DNA of 35,300 nt from Hyphomicrobiales bacterium (GTDB taxonomy: Bacteria; Pseudomonadota; Alphaproteobacteria; Rhizobiales; NORP267). Positions 16,636-25,126 of the stretch are shown one piece after another. The position numbers were made by a program, and so were the translations under genes. The notes under the pieces are model-generated. The model saw only the letters and a program-made list of their open reading frames with translations, was not told the origin of the DNA and made no database searches. Position 1 is the first letter of the stretch; every line of letters starts with the position of its first letter. The stretch spans positions 1 through 35,300 of the forward strand of contig JAJFGZ010000069.1 of the NCBI GenBank assembly GCA_021775855.1. The letters are read 5' to 3'.

Positions 16636-17553
16636 TCAGGTAAAATCTTTTCGTCGCGGGCTTTCACCCGCGGTTTGCTCTTCCACGTTCAAGGCGTCTG
16701 CCAGGCGGGTTTTGGCTGATCCCGGTTTCAGTGGTTTTTGTTGGCTTTCGTGCGGATGCCAACCTGACAGGTAAAGAATCGAGAAAGTCGCCGGGATCCG
16801 CCCGTCGGCCTCGCCAAATTTCTCGATGTAAATCTCAAACGCGCGTGACAGCACGTCGCGACGCAGGAACTTGCGGCTACGCTCGGCCGCGATATTTGTG
16901 GCGCCCATTGAGCGTAGGTCGTGCAGCAAATCACGCGGGGTCGCGTAACGCACCCGGACTGTATCCATGTCGGCGACCGGCAGGGCGAAATTCGTCCGCT
17001 GCAACAGGGCGCCGGTTTCCCGGACGTCGGGGAGCGGAACAACCCGCGGGCTCGCGCCTCCGGTTAGCTCCAGTTCAGCAGCCAGCATCGCCTCGCGCAA
17101 TTCAAAGAGAGTCCCCGCGCCAAACATGGCAGCGATAAACAGCCCGTCAGGTTTCAGTGCCCGCTGGATCTGGGCAAAAACACCAGGCAGATCGTTCGCC
17201 CATTGCAGTTGCAGATTGCTGGCAACCAGATCGAGTGAGCCAGCCCGGAAGGGTAGCCATTCCTCGTCGGCCTGTACGTGAAGTCCGGGTGGCCGGCCCC
17301 GGTAGGCCGGGCAATTGTCGGTCGTGACGACCTGACCGATATTTTGATTCTCCCACAAAGCTCGCGCAAGCTGGCCGGTATGAGTACCGAAGTCTACTGC
17401 GGTATCAAACTGCCTGGAAACGAGCGCAATCCGATCCGACAATTCTCGGGCGATCCGTTCATGGAGAAAATCGCCACCAGCCGCGCGGTGCGCAATGCGG
17501 CTACGCCGCCTATTGAGCAATGCGCGATCAAATACCTTCGGAACCTGGTTCAT
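16636..17553 (-). CDS. SAM-dependent methyltransferase, NDUFAF5/BioC-like
   Basis: Predicted 305-aa class I methyltransferase. The SAM-binding region begins TAVDFGTHTGQLAR (motif I, with the unusual DFGTHTG in place of DxGxGxG), and the acidic loop and the LDLVASNLQLQWANDLP segment (motif IV-like) follow. The N-terminal VFDRALLNRRRSRIA is typical of the NDUFAF5 (complex I assembly) group, which also resembles BioC. In alphaproteobacteria this family normally sits beside comF and grxC, as here. The ATG at 17553 has GAGGAAAG upstream; a GTG at 17583 would add ten residues. The target is unknown; hydroxylation or methylation of a respiratory complex subunit is a guess from the mitochondrial homologue. 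It is divergent from the ComF gene, with only ~23 bp between the starts as called. Confidence 0.85.
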   Translation of the reverse strand: MNQVPKVFDRALLNRRRSRIAHRAAGGDFLHERIARELSDRIALVSRQFDTAVDFGTHTGQLARALWENQNIGQVVTTDNCPAYRGRPPGLHVQADEEWLPFRAGSLDLVASNLQLQWANDLPGVFAQIQRALKPDGLFIAAMFGAGTLFELREAMLAAELELTGGASPRVVPLPDVRETGALLQRTNFALPVADMDTVRVRYATPRDLLHDLRSMGATNIAAERSRKFLRRDVLSRAFEIYIEKFGEADGRIPATFSILYLSGWHPHESQQKPLKPGSAKTRLADALNVEEQTAGESPRRKDFT

Positions 17554-17576
17554 CGGGTTTGGGCTTTCCTCATGCC

Positions 17577-18407
17577 ATGACACCCTCTAGCATCCTGACC
17601 ATGCAGTTGCACGCCGATCAGGATATGGCGAGGGCCAGGTGGCAGGGCATCGCCCGGCTCGGGAGCGGTTTGAATGCCTGTCGCCGTACGATGGTTGATT
17701 TCGTGCTGCCGCCGCAATGCCCGGTCTGTAAGTCGGTTATCCAGGACCAGGGAAACCTGTGCGGCGCTTGCTGGATGTCGCTCAATATTGTCTCCGCACC
17801 GGTATGCGACCGGCTCGGCGTCCCTTTTGCCCTGCCGGCGTCTCCTGGTACTGTAAGCCTTGAAGCGCAAACCAATCCGCCGGTTTATGGCAGAGCGCGG
17901 TGTGCGGTTCTCTTCAACGAGCCGGCCCGGCAACTGGTCCACGGTCTGAAATACCGTGACCGTCATGACTACGCTCTGCCAATGGCGAGGATGATGGTGC
18001 AGGCCGGGCAGGAATTATTGATTGAAGCTGATGTCATTATCCCGATCCCGCTCCATTGGCGCCGGCTCTGGTCGCGGCGGTTCAACCAGTCGCAGCAACT
18101 CGCGGAACACGTTGGACGACTGATCGATAAACCTCTCCTGCTCGACGGGTTGACCAGGACCCGCGCAACGCCCCGGCAGGTCGGTCTGACGTATGGGCAG
18201 AGGAAGCGAAATGTTACCGGCGCTTTTTCCGTGATGCCCCTCAAGCAAGAAGAAATCCGGGGTCGTGGGATAGTGTTAATTGACGATGTCCTGACCACGG
18301 GTGCGACCGCGAATGCGGCAAGCCGAGCTTTGTTAAAGGCTGGTGCTGCCAGGGTGGACGTTCTGATATTTGCGCAGGTTGCAGAAATCATCGAGGCTGC
18401 CATATAA
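17577..18407 (+). CDS. ComF-family phosphoribosyltransferase-like protein
   Basis: Predicted 276-aa protein of the ComF/GntX family, which is linked to DNA uptake and processing in competent bacteria. Its biochemical role in alphaproteobacteria is unclear. A four-cysteine zinc ribbon (CPVCKSV and LCGACW) lies near residues 47-65 and a phosphoribosyltransferase domain follows. The PRPP-binding motif is intact (VLIDDVLTTGATANAAS), and FNQSQQLA and R..P.QVGLT are typical of the family. The start is uncertain: ATG at 17577 (used), 17601 or 17625 are all in frame, none with a strong ribosome binding site, and family alignments would allow the shorter forms. It precedes grxC by about 35 bp in the same direction and is probably co-transcribed with it. 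Confidence 0.9.
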   Translation: MTPSSILTMQLHADQDMARARWQGIARLGSGLNACRRTMVDFVLPPQCPVCKSVIQDQGNLCGACWMSLNIVSAPVCDRLGVPFALPASPGTVSLEAQTNPPVYGRARCAVLFNEPARQLVHGLKYRDRHDYALPMARMMVQAGQELLIEADVIIPIPLHWRRLWSRRFNQSQQLAEHVGRLIDKPLLLDGLTRTRATPRQVGLTYGQRKRNVTGAFSVMPLKQEEIRGRGIVLIDDVLTTGATANAASRALLKAGAARVDVLIFAQVAEIIEAAI

Positions 18408-18441
18408 GGTTTAGTGAATAATTGAACGGTAGACTCGATTT

Positions 18442-18696
18442 ATGGCCGACGTGACGATTTATACCACATTGCTCTGTCCCTACTGCCATTCCGCCAAACG
18501 GTTGTTGAAGGGGAAGGATGTCGCGTATTCAGAAATCGACGTGACCTTCGATCCGTCGGGTCGCAGAAAGATGATGGAGCTTGCGGGCAGAAGTTCGGTT
18601 CCGCAGATTTTCATCGGCGAGGACCATGTAGGTGGATGCGACGAATTATATGCGCTCGAAAGTAAGGGTGAGTTGGACGGAATGCTCGCACCCTGA
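18442..18696 (+). CDS. grxC: Glutaredoxin 3
   Basis: Predicted 84-aa dithiol glutaredoxin, which reduces protein disulfides and glutathione mixed disulfides in the cytoplasm. The redox site CPYC (C12, C15) follows the first beta strand. The glutathione-binding cis-proline is in SSVPQIFI, and GGCDELYALE forms the C-terminal helix motif. Length and layout match GrxC. It lies between comF and the nitrilase gene, 20 bp before the latter, in the order usual for alphaproteobacteria. Confidence 0.95.
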   Translation: MADVTIYTTLLCPYCHSAKRLLKGKDVAYSEIDVTFDPSGRRKMMELAGRSSVPQIFIGEDHVGGCDELYALESKGELDGMLAP

Positions 18697-18716
18697 GCCA
18701 GAACGAGGTTTGTTCC

Positions 18717-19577
18717 ATGACCGATAGCATCTTCAAAGCAGCCTGCATCCAGCTCCAGACGGGCCAGGACATGGCGCAGAATTTTGTTGTCGCCGAAAAC
18801 CTGATCCGGGAAGCGGCAAGCGGCGGCGCGCAATATGTGCAGACGCCCGAGCAGACCATGCTGATGGAACTGAAAAGCAAGGCGTTGTTTGAAAACCTCA
18901 AGTCCGAGGAAGACGATCTGTACCTGCCGCAATTTGCTGCACTTGCCAGCGAGCTTGGGATCTGGCTGCACCTGGGTTCGATTGCGGTAAAGATTGGCGA
19001 TAGACGCGCCGCCAACCGGGCATTTGTCTTCGCACCGGACGGCTCGTTGGCCGCGCGCTACAACAAAATCCATATGTTCGATGTGGATCTGCCGAATGGC
19101 GAGACGTACCGGGAGTCCAAGAATTACCAGGCTGGGCAGACGGCGGTTATAGTTGATCTGCCCTGGGGCCGGCTTGGTCTCTCGATCTGTTACGATCTAC
19201 GGTTTGGAGTCCTATACCGCGCTTTGGCCCATGCGGGGTCTTCCTTTCTTGCCGTTCCGGCAGCTTTTACCAAACAGACCGGGGAAGTGCACTGGAACGT
19301 TTTGCAACGGGCCAGGGCGATCGAAAACGGGTGCTTTGTCATTTCTGCCGCCCAGGGCGGGCGGCACGCCAATGGGCGCGACACGTATGGGCACAGCGTG
19401 ATCATTTCCCCGTGGGGCGAGGTTGTCGCCGAGGCGGGGACGGAGCCAAGCGTAATCTACGCGGATATCGATCCCGCCGAGGTGAAAGCCGCGCGCGAAA
19501 AATTGCCAACGCTGACCCATGACCGCCGGTTCGGAATCCAGGTTGGGCTTGGCGAAACGATCAGGGCCGCAGAGTGA
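18717..19577 (+). CDS. Carbon-nitrogen hydrolase (nitrilase family, Nit1/Nit2-like)
   Basis: Predicted 286-aa cytoplasmic amidase of the nitrilase superfamily. The catalytic triad is visible: Glu45 in TPEQTML, Lys117 in YNKIHMFDVD and Cys158 in SICYDLRF. The FDVD and YDLRF context fits the Nit1/Nit2 branch, whose members repair deaminated glutathione or act as omega-amidases. The gene sits directly after glutaredoxin, so a glutathione-related repair role is plausible, but this is inference. The ATG at 18717 has GAGG upstream. Its stop overlaps the start of the DUF1178 gene (GTGA), which indicates translational coupling. Confidence 0.93.
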   Translation: MTDSIFKAACIQLQTGQDMAQNFVVAENLIREAASGGAQYVQTPEQTMLMELKSKALFENLKSEEDDLYLPQFAALASELGIWLHLGSIAVKIGDRRAANRAFVFAPDGSLAARYNKIHMFDVDLPNGETYRESKNYQAGQTAVIVDLPWGRLGLSICYDLRFGVLYRALAHAGSSFLAVPAAFTKQTGEVHWNVLQRARAIENGCFVISAAQGGRHANGRDTYGHSVIISPWGEVVAEAGTEPSVIYADIDPAEVKAAREKLPTLTHDRRFGIQVGLGETIRAAE

Positions 19578-20017
19578 TCCTGTACACCCTAAATTGCGAA
19601 AACGCCCACCGCTTTGAAGCCTGGTTCCCGGATTCGGCCGCGTTCGAGGCCCAGCAAACATCCGGCAAGGTGGCGTGCCCCCAATGCGGCTCGGCCAATG
19701 TCAGCAAAGGCCTCATGGCGCCGTCACTTGGCGCATCAAGCGTCGGGGCCGGGAAAAATTCCGGCAAACAAGCGGTAGTTCATACCGGCAAAGACCAGGC
19801 CGAATTACGCTCGATGATGCGCGCGGTTCGCGAGCACGTTACAAAAAATGCCGAATATGTGGGGCCGCGGTTTGCCGATGAGGCGCGCAAGATCCACTAC
19901 GAAGAAACTGAACCGCGCGGGATATACGGCGAGGCATCGGCTGAAGAAGTCAGCGACCTAAATGAAGAGGGGGTTGATGTTCACCCGCTCCCGATTCTTC
20001 CCGAAGACCAGAACTAG
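19574..20017 (+). CDS. DUF1178 family protein
   Basis: Predicted 147-aa conserved alphaproteobacterial protein of unknown function. The N-terminus MILYTLNCENAHRFEAWF is the hallmark of the family. A zinc-binding-like CPQCGS follows, forming a ribbon with the upstream Cys, and the C-terminal half ends in an acidic region containing EETEPRGIYGEA. It starts at a GTG that overlaps the nitrilase stop by 4 bp, so it is translated with it and may work on the same process. It converges with ubiG, whose stop is 6 bp away. Confidence 0.92.
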   Translation: MILYTLNCENAHRFEAWFPDSAAFEAQQTSGKVACPQCGSANVSKGLMAPSLGASSVGAGKNSGKQAVVHTGKDQAELRSMMRAVREHVTKNAEYVGPRFADEARKIHYEETEPRGIYGEASAEEVSDLNEEGVDVHPLPILPEDQN

Positions 20018-20022
20018 GATAT

Positions 20023-20766
20023 TTAGCCTTTTGGCCGTGAGGCAGTGATGACGTAATTGACGTCTGTATCGTCCGTACGGCTCCACACATCCGCTAGCGG
20101 ACTAAATGTAATCCCTGTCAGGTCGATCTGCTTGAGGGCCGTTGGAGCGAGGGCCGCCTGTATTTCGTCCGGGGTAACAAATTTCTCCCAGGAATGGGTC
20201 CCGCGCGGGACCCAGCGCAGCACATATTCCGCACCAACAATGGCGAGCGCAAAAGCCTTCATGGTCCGATTGATGGTCGCCAAGATCATCAACCCTCCGG
20301 GTCGCACCATGCCTGCGCAGGTTGCAACAAACAGGTTCACGTCGGCAACGTGCTCGACCACTTCCATGTTGAGAACAATGTCGAAAGTCTCTCCTGCCGC
20401 CGCCAAGCCTTCTGCCGTCTCGGCGCGGTAATCGATCTCCAGCCCCTGCTGGGCGGCATGGATGCGGGCGGTTTCGATATTGACCCGCGACGGGTCGGCG
20501 CCCACCACGTCGGCACCGAGACGGGTCATGGGTTCGGATAGCAGTCCGCCACCACAGCCAATATCCAACAGGCGTAAATTTGCAAGAGCCGATGGCGCCT
20601 GATTGTCCAGTCCGAATTGGGTGCAGACCTTTTCCCGGATATAGGCAAGGCGGACCGGATTGAATTTATGAAGGGGGCGGAATTTGCCATTCGGATCCCA
20701 CCATTCATCGGCCATAGCTGAAAAGCGCTCAACTTCGGCGCTGTCGACTGTTCCCCGACTGTTCAT
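20023..20766 (-). CDS. ubiG: Ubiquinone biosynthesis O-methyltransferase UbiG
   Basis: Predicted 247-aa SAM-dependent enzyme that performs both O-methylation steps of ubiquinone synthesis (on 2-polyprenyl-6-hydroxyphenol and on 3-demethylubiquinol). The N-terminal [23 protein letters not shown] is the family signature (shown here in part: WWDPNGKF). SAM motif I reads [15 protein letters not shown], then DVVGADPS, and MEVVEHV carries motif II/post. Length is typical. I chose the ATG at 20766 because AAAGGCC lies upstream; a longer form to 20823 is unlikely. It is divergent from lysC, a common alphaproteobacterial arrangement. Confidence 0.95.
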   Translation of the reverse strand: MNSRGTVDSAEVERFSAMADEWWDPNGKFRPLHKFNPVRLAYIREKVCTQFGLDNQAPSALANLRLLDIGCGGGLLSEPMTRLGADVVGADPSRVNIETARIHAAQQGLEIDYRAETAEGLAAAGETFDIVLNMEVVEHVADVNLFVATCAGMVRPGGLMILATINRTMKAFALAIVGAEYVLRWVPRGTHSWEKFVTPDEIQAALAPTALKQIDLTGITFSPLADVWSRTDDTDVNYVITASRPKG

Positions 20767-20813
20767 TTTCTGGCCTTTTTCTTTGCAGTATATCCGCTTT
20801 GGAGCTATGACAT

Positions 20814-20846
20814 GCCCGCTCAATGGGGATTACACCATTGCCGGGC
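20814..20846 (+). repeat. Imperfect inverted repeat between ubiG and lysC
   Basis: GCCCG (20814-20818) pairs with CGGGC (20842-20846), and CAATGG (20821-20826) with CCATTG (20835-20840), with a small internal bulge and an 8-nt loop. The hairpin lies almost exactly midway between the divergent ubiG and lysC starts, 48 bp from each. It could be a bidirectional operator or a leader stem of the lysC mRNA. It is far too small to be a lysine riboswitch, and no T-run follows, so it is not a plain terminator. Confidence 0.5.
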
Positions 20847-20894
20847 CTGTTGGTATTGGCAATTTAAACTGGACACGGGGATATATGGTCGCAG

Positions 20895-22154
20895 ATGGCC
20901 CGTCTCGTCATGAAATTCGGCGGCACATCGGTCGCCGATATTGAACGTATTCGCATTGTCGCCCAACATGTGAAGCGCGAAGTTGAAGCCGGTCATCAGG
21001 TCGCGGTAATCGTGTCTGCGATGGCCGGGACCACCAACCAGCTTGTCGAATGGACCCGCGAAGCAAGCCCCCTCCATGACGCCCGCGAATACGATACAGT
21101 GGTATCGGCCGGTGAACAGGTCACGTCTGGACTGCTGGCAATCATCCTCCAGAGTATGGGCGTATCGGCGCGTTCGTGGCAGGGCTGGCAGATCCCGCTC
21201 AGGACCGACGAGACCCACGGATCGGCGCGCATCGACGATGTGGAGGACAGTTTGCTTGTAGCAAGGCTTGATGAAGGCCAGGTCGCCGTTGTTGCAGGGT
21301 TCCAAGGGATTTCGGACGCCGGGCGTATTACCACTTTCGGGCGCGGCGGCTCTGATACGACGGCAGTCGCGATCGCGGCTGCGATCAAGGCTGATCGTTG
21401 CGATATTTATACCGATGTGGACGGCGTCTATACGTCTGATCCGCGGATCGTCTCCAACGCGACGCGACTAGAGCGGGTCTCGTACGAAGAAATGTTGGAA
21501 CTGGCCTCGCTAGGGGCGAAGGTACTGCAGACCCGGTCGGTCGAGATGGCCATGAAGCACGACATTCCGATGATGGTAAGGTCGAGTTTTGATGACCCCG
21601 AAGCTCTTTCAGCAGCGTTTTGTGGGGACAATAGCGTCGTTGGGACGCTTGTATGTGACGAGGATGAAATCGTGGAAAAGCATGTTGTCAGCGGTATTAC
21701 CTATTCTCGCGACGAGGCGAAAATCACCCTGCTTGAAGTTCAGGACAAGCCCGGCGTATCGGCCGAGATATTCGGCCTTTTGGCGGACGCCAATATCAAC
21801 GTGGATATGATTGTCCAGAATGTATCGGCGAATGGCGCCCATACCGATCTGACATTTACCGTCCCTGTCTCTGATTTTGAGCGCGCCAACAACGTCATCA
21901 AACCCCTGGAGGAGAGCCTGTCCTACCGCGATCTGCTGGGATCGACGGACGTTGTCAAAGTCTCGGTGATCGGCGTCGGGATGCGCAGCCACGCGGGCGT
22001 CGCCGCGAAGATGTTCAAGGCGCTGGCTGACAAGAATATCAATATCCAGGCGATTTCAACGTCTGAAATCAAGATCAGCGTGTTGATCGATTCCGCCTAT
22101 ACCGAGCTTGCAGTGCGCACGCTGCATTCGGTATACGAACTGGACAAGACCTAG
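20895..22154 (+). CDS. lysC: Aspartate kinase
   Basis: Predicted 419-aa enzyme that phosphorylates aspartate, the first step towards lysine, threonine, methionine and diaminopimelate. The kinase domain opens with KFGGTSVA (residues 7-14) and includes FGRGGSDTTAVAIAAA and DIYTDVDGVYTSDPR. Two ACT domains at the C-terminus (around 260-340 and 345-410), with VQDKPGVSAEIFGLLA and IGVGMRSHAGVAAKMFKAL, are the usual sites of feedback inhibition by lysine or threonine. Length is standard for the class. The ATG at 20895 has no good ribosome binding site, and an upstream ATG in another frame (20807, preceded by GGAG) runs across it. It is followed about 100 bp later by ptsP, as in many alphaproteobacteria. 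Confidence 0.96.
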   Translation: MARLVMKFGGTSVADIERIRIVAQHVKREVEAGHQVAVIVSAMAGTTNQLVEWTREASPLHDAREYDTVVSAGEQVTSGLLAIILQSMGVSARSWQGWQIPLRTDETHGSARIDDVEDSLLVARLDEGQVAVVAGFQGISDAGRITTFGRGGSDTTAVAIAAAIKADRCDIYTDVDGVYTSDPRIVSNATRLERVSYEEMLELASLGAKVLQTRSVEMAMKHDIPMMVRSSFDDPEALSAAFCGDNSVVGTLVCDEDEIVEKHVVSGITYSRDEAKITLLEVQDKPGVSAEIFGLLADANINVDMIVQNVSANGAHTDLTFTVPVSDFERANNVIKPLEESLSYRDLLGSTDVVKVSVIGVGMRSHAGVAAKMFKALADKNINIQAISTSEIKISVLIDSAYTELAVRTLHSVYELDKT

Positions 22155-22254
22155 ATTTCGGAAACAAGAACTTCCCCGGGCTTTCTGCGAGCTGCGGGGC
22201 TTGTGAATTCTAAATGCCTGCCATGTTGCTGGTGAACAGAGAGGAAGCTCGAAA

Positions 22255-24516
22255 ATGCGCGGCGCTCTCGTAGGCCCGCGCGTTCTGCTCCGCCGCCTGC
22301 GTGAAGCGATGGCGGAGCCGGGCGACGCGCAAAAAAGGCTGGACAGGATTGTGATCCTTATCGCGGCCAATATGGTCGCAGAGGTCTGTTCGATTTATGT
22401 CATGCGCGGCGACGTCGATCTCGAGTTGGCCGCCACCGAAGGTCTAAACCCCGAAGCCGTTCACCTAACCCGGCTCAAGGTGGGTGAAGGGCTGGTCGGG
22501 CAGATCGCGGCGAAAGCTGAATCGCTGTCGTTGATCGATGCCCAGTCGCACCCGGCCTACGCATACCGGCCGGAAACAGGGGAAGAGATTTATCATTCTT
22601 TCCTCGGCGTGCCGATCCTGCGCGGCGGTCACACGCTTGGTGTTCTTGTTGTTCAGAACCGGGCGCGGCGAGATTATTCCGAAGAAGAAGTCGAAGCCCT
22701 TCAGACTACGGCGATGGTCCTTGCCGAGCTGATCGCGGCAAGCGACGTCACTGCGTCCGGATCTGGCTTGGAACGGGGTGCGCGGCGGCCCAACCGGCAG
22801 CTACACGGCATTGCGCTTGGTGGGGGGGTCGGGCTTGGCCACGCCGTTCTACACGAACCGCGGGTCATTGTTTCCAACCTGATAGCGGAAGACGTTTCGG
22901 TCGAATTGTCACGCCTGAACGAGGCCATCGGCAATCTGCGGGCGTGGACCGACCAGGTCCTGCTCAGGGGCGATGTGGCGCGGACGGGCGAACACCGCGA
23001 CGTGCTCGAAGCATACCGTATGTTCGCCTACGACCGGGGATGGGCCAACCGGATGCGCGAGGCGATTGGGACCGGCCTGACGGCGGAAGCTGCTGTTGAG
23101 CGCGTGCAGAACGATAACCGCGCGCGTATGATCCGCCAAACAGACCCGTATATGCGCGAGCGGTTGCACGATCTCGATGATCTCTCGAACCGGCTCCTTA
23201 GGGTTCTAGCCGGGCACATGGCAACTGCCGCCGGTGCAGACCTGCCTGACGACGCCATTGTGATCGCGCGCAATATGGGACCGGCGGAACTGCTCGATTA
23301 CGACGCCGCGAAATTACGCGGGCTGGTTCTGGAAGAAGGTGGGCCAAGCAGCCATGTGGCGATCGTTGCCCGCGCGATCGGGATCGCGACAGTGGGGCAA
23401 ATCTCCGAAATTCTCGACGATGTTGAGACAGGCGACGCAATCATTGTGGATGGCGACGCCGGCGAAATTCACCTGAGGCCCGCGCCCGATGTAAGCGACG
23501 CATATGTTGACAAGGTCCGGTTTCACGCCGAGCAACAGGCCCGCTATCGCTCAGAGCGAGACCTGCCCGCGACGACCCTCGATGGGCAGGATGTAACGCT
23601 CCTCATGAATGCCGGGTTGCTTGTCGATCTGCCGCATCTCGATGAAGCCGGGGCGGCCGGCATCGGTTTATACCGGACCGAACTGCAATTCATGGTTGCG
23701 GCCCAGTTCCCCCGTATCGAGGAACAGCGCCAGCTCTATGCCTCGGTCATCAAGGCAGCCAACGGCAAGCCTGTCGTATTCCGTTCCCTCGATGTGGGGG
23801 GCGACAAAGTGTTGCCGTATCTGCGCCATTCGCACGAAGAAAACCCGGCGCTCGGGTGGCGTGCGATCCGGATGGCGCTCGACCGACCGGGGCTGTTCCG
23901 CCCCCAGATCAGGGCTTTGTTGCGGGCCGCCGCCGGTCTGGAATTGCGGGTAATGTTTCCGATGATCACGGCGGTCGAGGAATTTGATGCGGCAAAAGCT
24001 CTGGTTGAAAAGGAGCTTGCATTTCTGGCGACCCATGGCCACAAGCCACCGGCAGGCATTAAGCTTGGCGCGATGATCGAAGTGCCGGCTATCCTGTGGG
24101 ATCTGGAAGCACTGCTGGAGAGGGTTGATTTCGTTTCGATCGGCAGCAACGATCTGTTGCAGTTCCTGTGGGCAAGCGATCGAGGCAATGCCCGCATGGC
24201 GGAACGTTACGATCCACTGTCGCCGCCGATCCTCAGAATGTTTCGCGATATTGCAGTTCGGGCCGGTGCAGCTGGTACCCCGCTGACATTGTGTGGGGAA
24301 ATGGCCGGTCGGCCGACCGATGCCATGGTCCTTCTCGGTCTTGGGATACGCTCGATCTCGATGGCGCCGCCTTCGATCGGTCCGGTCAAGGCGATGTTGC
24401 GCAAGTTGGATATCGGAAAACTTCAAGACGAAGTCTTGGGTGATCTCAATAACGAGCCCGTAAACATGCGCCAGGCTGTGGAAAAATTCGCAGCTGGACA
24501 CAATATTCCGATTTAA
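22255..24516 (+). CDS. ptsP: Nitrogen-PTS enzyme I (EI-Ntr, PEP-protein phosphotransferase)
   Basis: Predicted 753-aa cytoplasmic enzyme that takes phosphate from PEP and passes it to NPr, feeding a regulatory rather than sugar-transport phosphorelay. An N-terminal GAF domain (about residues 20-160) is the EI-Ntr hallmark and can sense glutamine. The phospho-His domain has His367 in GGPSSHVAIVAR; Ser replaces the Thr usual in GGRTSH. The PEP-binding TIM barrel at the C-terminus carries GIGLYRTELQFM, FRSLDVGGDKVLPY, VDFVSIGSNDLLQF and CGEMAGRP. The ATG at 22255 has GAGGAAG upstream. ptsN and ptsO are not in this window. The gene order lysC-ptsP-prfA is widely seen in alphaproteobacteria. Confidence 0.95.
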   Translation: MRGALVGPRVLLRRLREAMAEPGDAQKRLDRIVILIAANMVAEVCSIYVMRGDVDLELAATEGLNPEAVHLTRLKVGEGLVGQIAAKAESLSLIDAQSHPAYAYRPETGEEIYHSFLGVPILRGGHTLGVLVVQNRARRDYSEEEVEALQTTAMVLAELIAASDVTASGSGLERGARRPNRQLHGIALGGGVGLGHAVLHEPRVIVSNLIAEDVSVELSRLNEAIGNLRAWTDQVLLRGDVARTGEHRDVLEAYRMFAYDRGWANRMREAIGTGLTAEAAVERVQNDNRARMIRQTDPYMRERLHDLDDLSNRLLRVLAGHMATAAGADLPDDAIVIARNMGPAELLDYDAAKLRGLVLEEGGPSSHVAIVARAIGIATVGQISEILDDVETGDAIIVDGDAGEIHLRPAPDVSDAYVDKVRFHAEQQARYRSERDLPATTLDGQDVTLLMNAGLLVDLPHLDEAGAAGIGLYRTELQFMVAAQFPRIEEQRQLYASVIKAANGKPVVFRSLDVGGDKVLPYLRHSHEENPALGWRAIRMALDRPGLFRPQIRALLRAAAGLELRVMFPMITAVEEFDAAKALVEKELAFLATHGHKPPAGIKLGAMIEVPAILWDLEALLERVDFVSIGSNDLLQFLWASDRGNARMAERYDPLSPPILRMFRDIAVRAGAAGTPLTLCGEMAGRPTDAMVLLGLGIRSISMAPPSIGPVKAMLRKLDIGKLQDEVLGDLNNEPVNMRQAVEKFAAGHNIPI

Positions 24517-24543
24517 CGTCTTGCCACAGGCGCCGCGACCCGG

Positions 24544-25005
24544 TTGAATGAAACTTTAAATACAACTTATTTTTATAGTGCATTTACGGGTTGGGTATTG
24601 CGGTTTAATTCAATTGATAGTTTTGCGTCCAGCCCGAGCCGGTTGCTTGGAGCGGAGTTGACGGCGCTTCGCGTTGCCCGGCAGCTGGACCGGCTGGAGC
24701 TGGCCAAATGTTGTGGGATTTCCCTAGCGGATATTCAGGCTCTGGAGCAGGGCCGTCTTGGGAGATTTAGCGATCCGGATTATCTTGCCGGACTGCTGCT
24801 TCGGTTGTGCCAGGTGTTCGAGGTCGACCCGACCATTTTGACAAACCGGATTTTCAGGCTGATGGCAGACCCCGGCAAGTCCGTCTCCAAGCCTGACACC
24901 ATGCCAACCGCACCTGTTTTACAGTCCCGGTATTTTTTTGCCGGTATTTTTGCCCTGGCCCTGATCATTCCGTTTGCAGGTCTCTGGTGGTTCGTCACAG
25001 CCTGA
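24544..25005 (+). CDS. Short RodZ-like protein: HTH domain plus one membrane helix
   Basis: Predicted protein of up to 153 aa with a helix-turn-helix region of the RodZ/XRE (HTH_25-like) type at residues ~34-100 ([20 protein letters not shown], then [16 protein letters not shown]). A polar linker follows and one hydrophobic helix at ~130-150 ends at the C-terminus ([21 protein letters not shown]). RodZ anchors MreB to the membrane through just such an HTH plus helix, but normal RodZ continues into a periplasmic domain, which is absent here. The start is uncertain: TTG at 24544 is the first, but the next ~25 residues look non-conserved, and TTG codons at 24598 or 24643 are alternatives. It lies between ptsP and prfA with short gaps. 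Whether it is a functional minimal RodZ, a different regulator, or a shortened gene cannot be decided from sequence. Confidence 0.65.
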   Translation: MNETLNTTYFYSAFTGWVLRFNSIDSFASSPSRLLGAELTALRVARQLDRLELAKCCGISLADIQALEQGRLGRFSDPDYLAGLLLRLCQVFEVDPTILTNRIFRLMADPGKSVSKPDTMPTAPVLQSRYFFAGIFALALIIPFAGLWWFVTA

Positions 25006-25126
25006 CGACCGGACACCATCCGCATCTCGTTTCTTCAACCAAATATTTTCTGCCCCGGCCGGCAAAGATTGCGCGCGTCTCAAAATAGCGATATCTCCGG
25101 GCGGTCGCTGGTTAGGATTTGGTCCC

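Noticed and set aside
20767-20894. A possible lysine riboswitch before lysC
   Set aside because: The gap is only 128 bp and lacks the conserved lysine-riboswitch junction elements; only a simple hairpin is present.
22155-22254. A possible terminator after lysC (CCCCG...CGGGG)
   Set aside because: The arms are short and far apart and no T-run follows.
23668-24501. A 277-codon reverse-strand frame opposite ptsP
   Set aside because: Antisense shadow of the ptsP PEP-binding domain with no protein signature.
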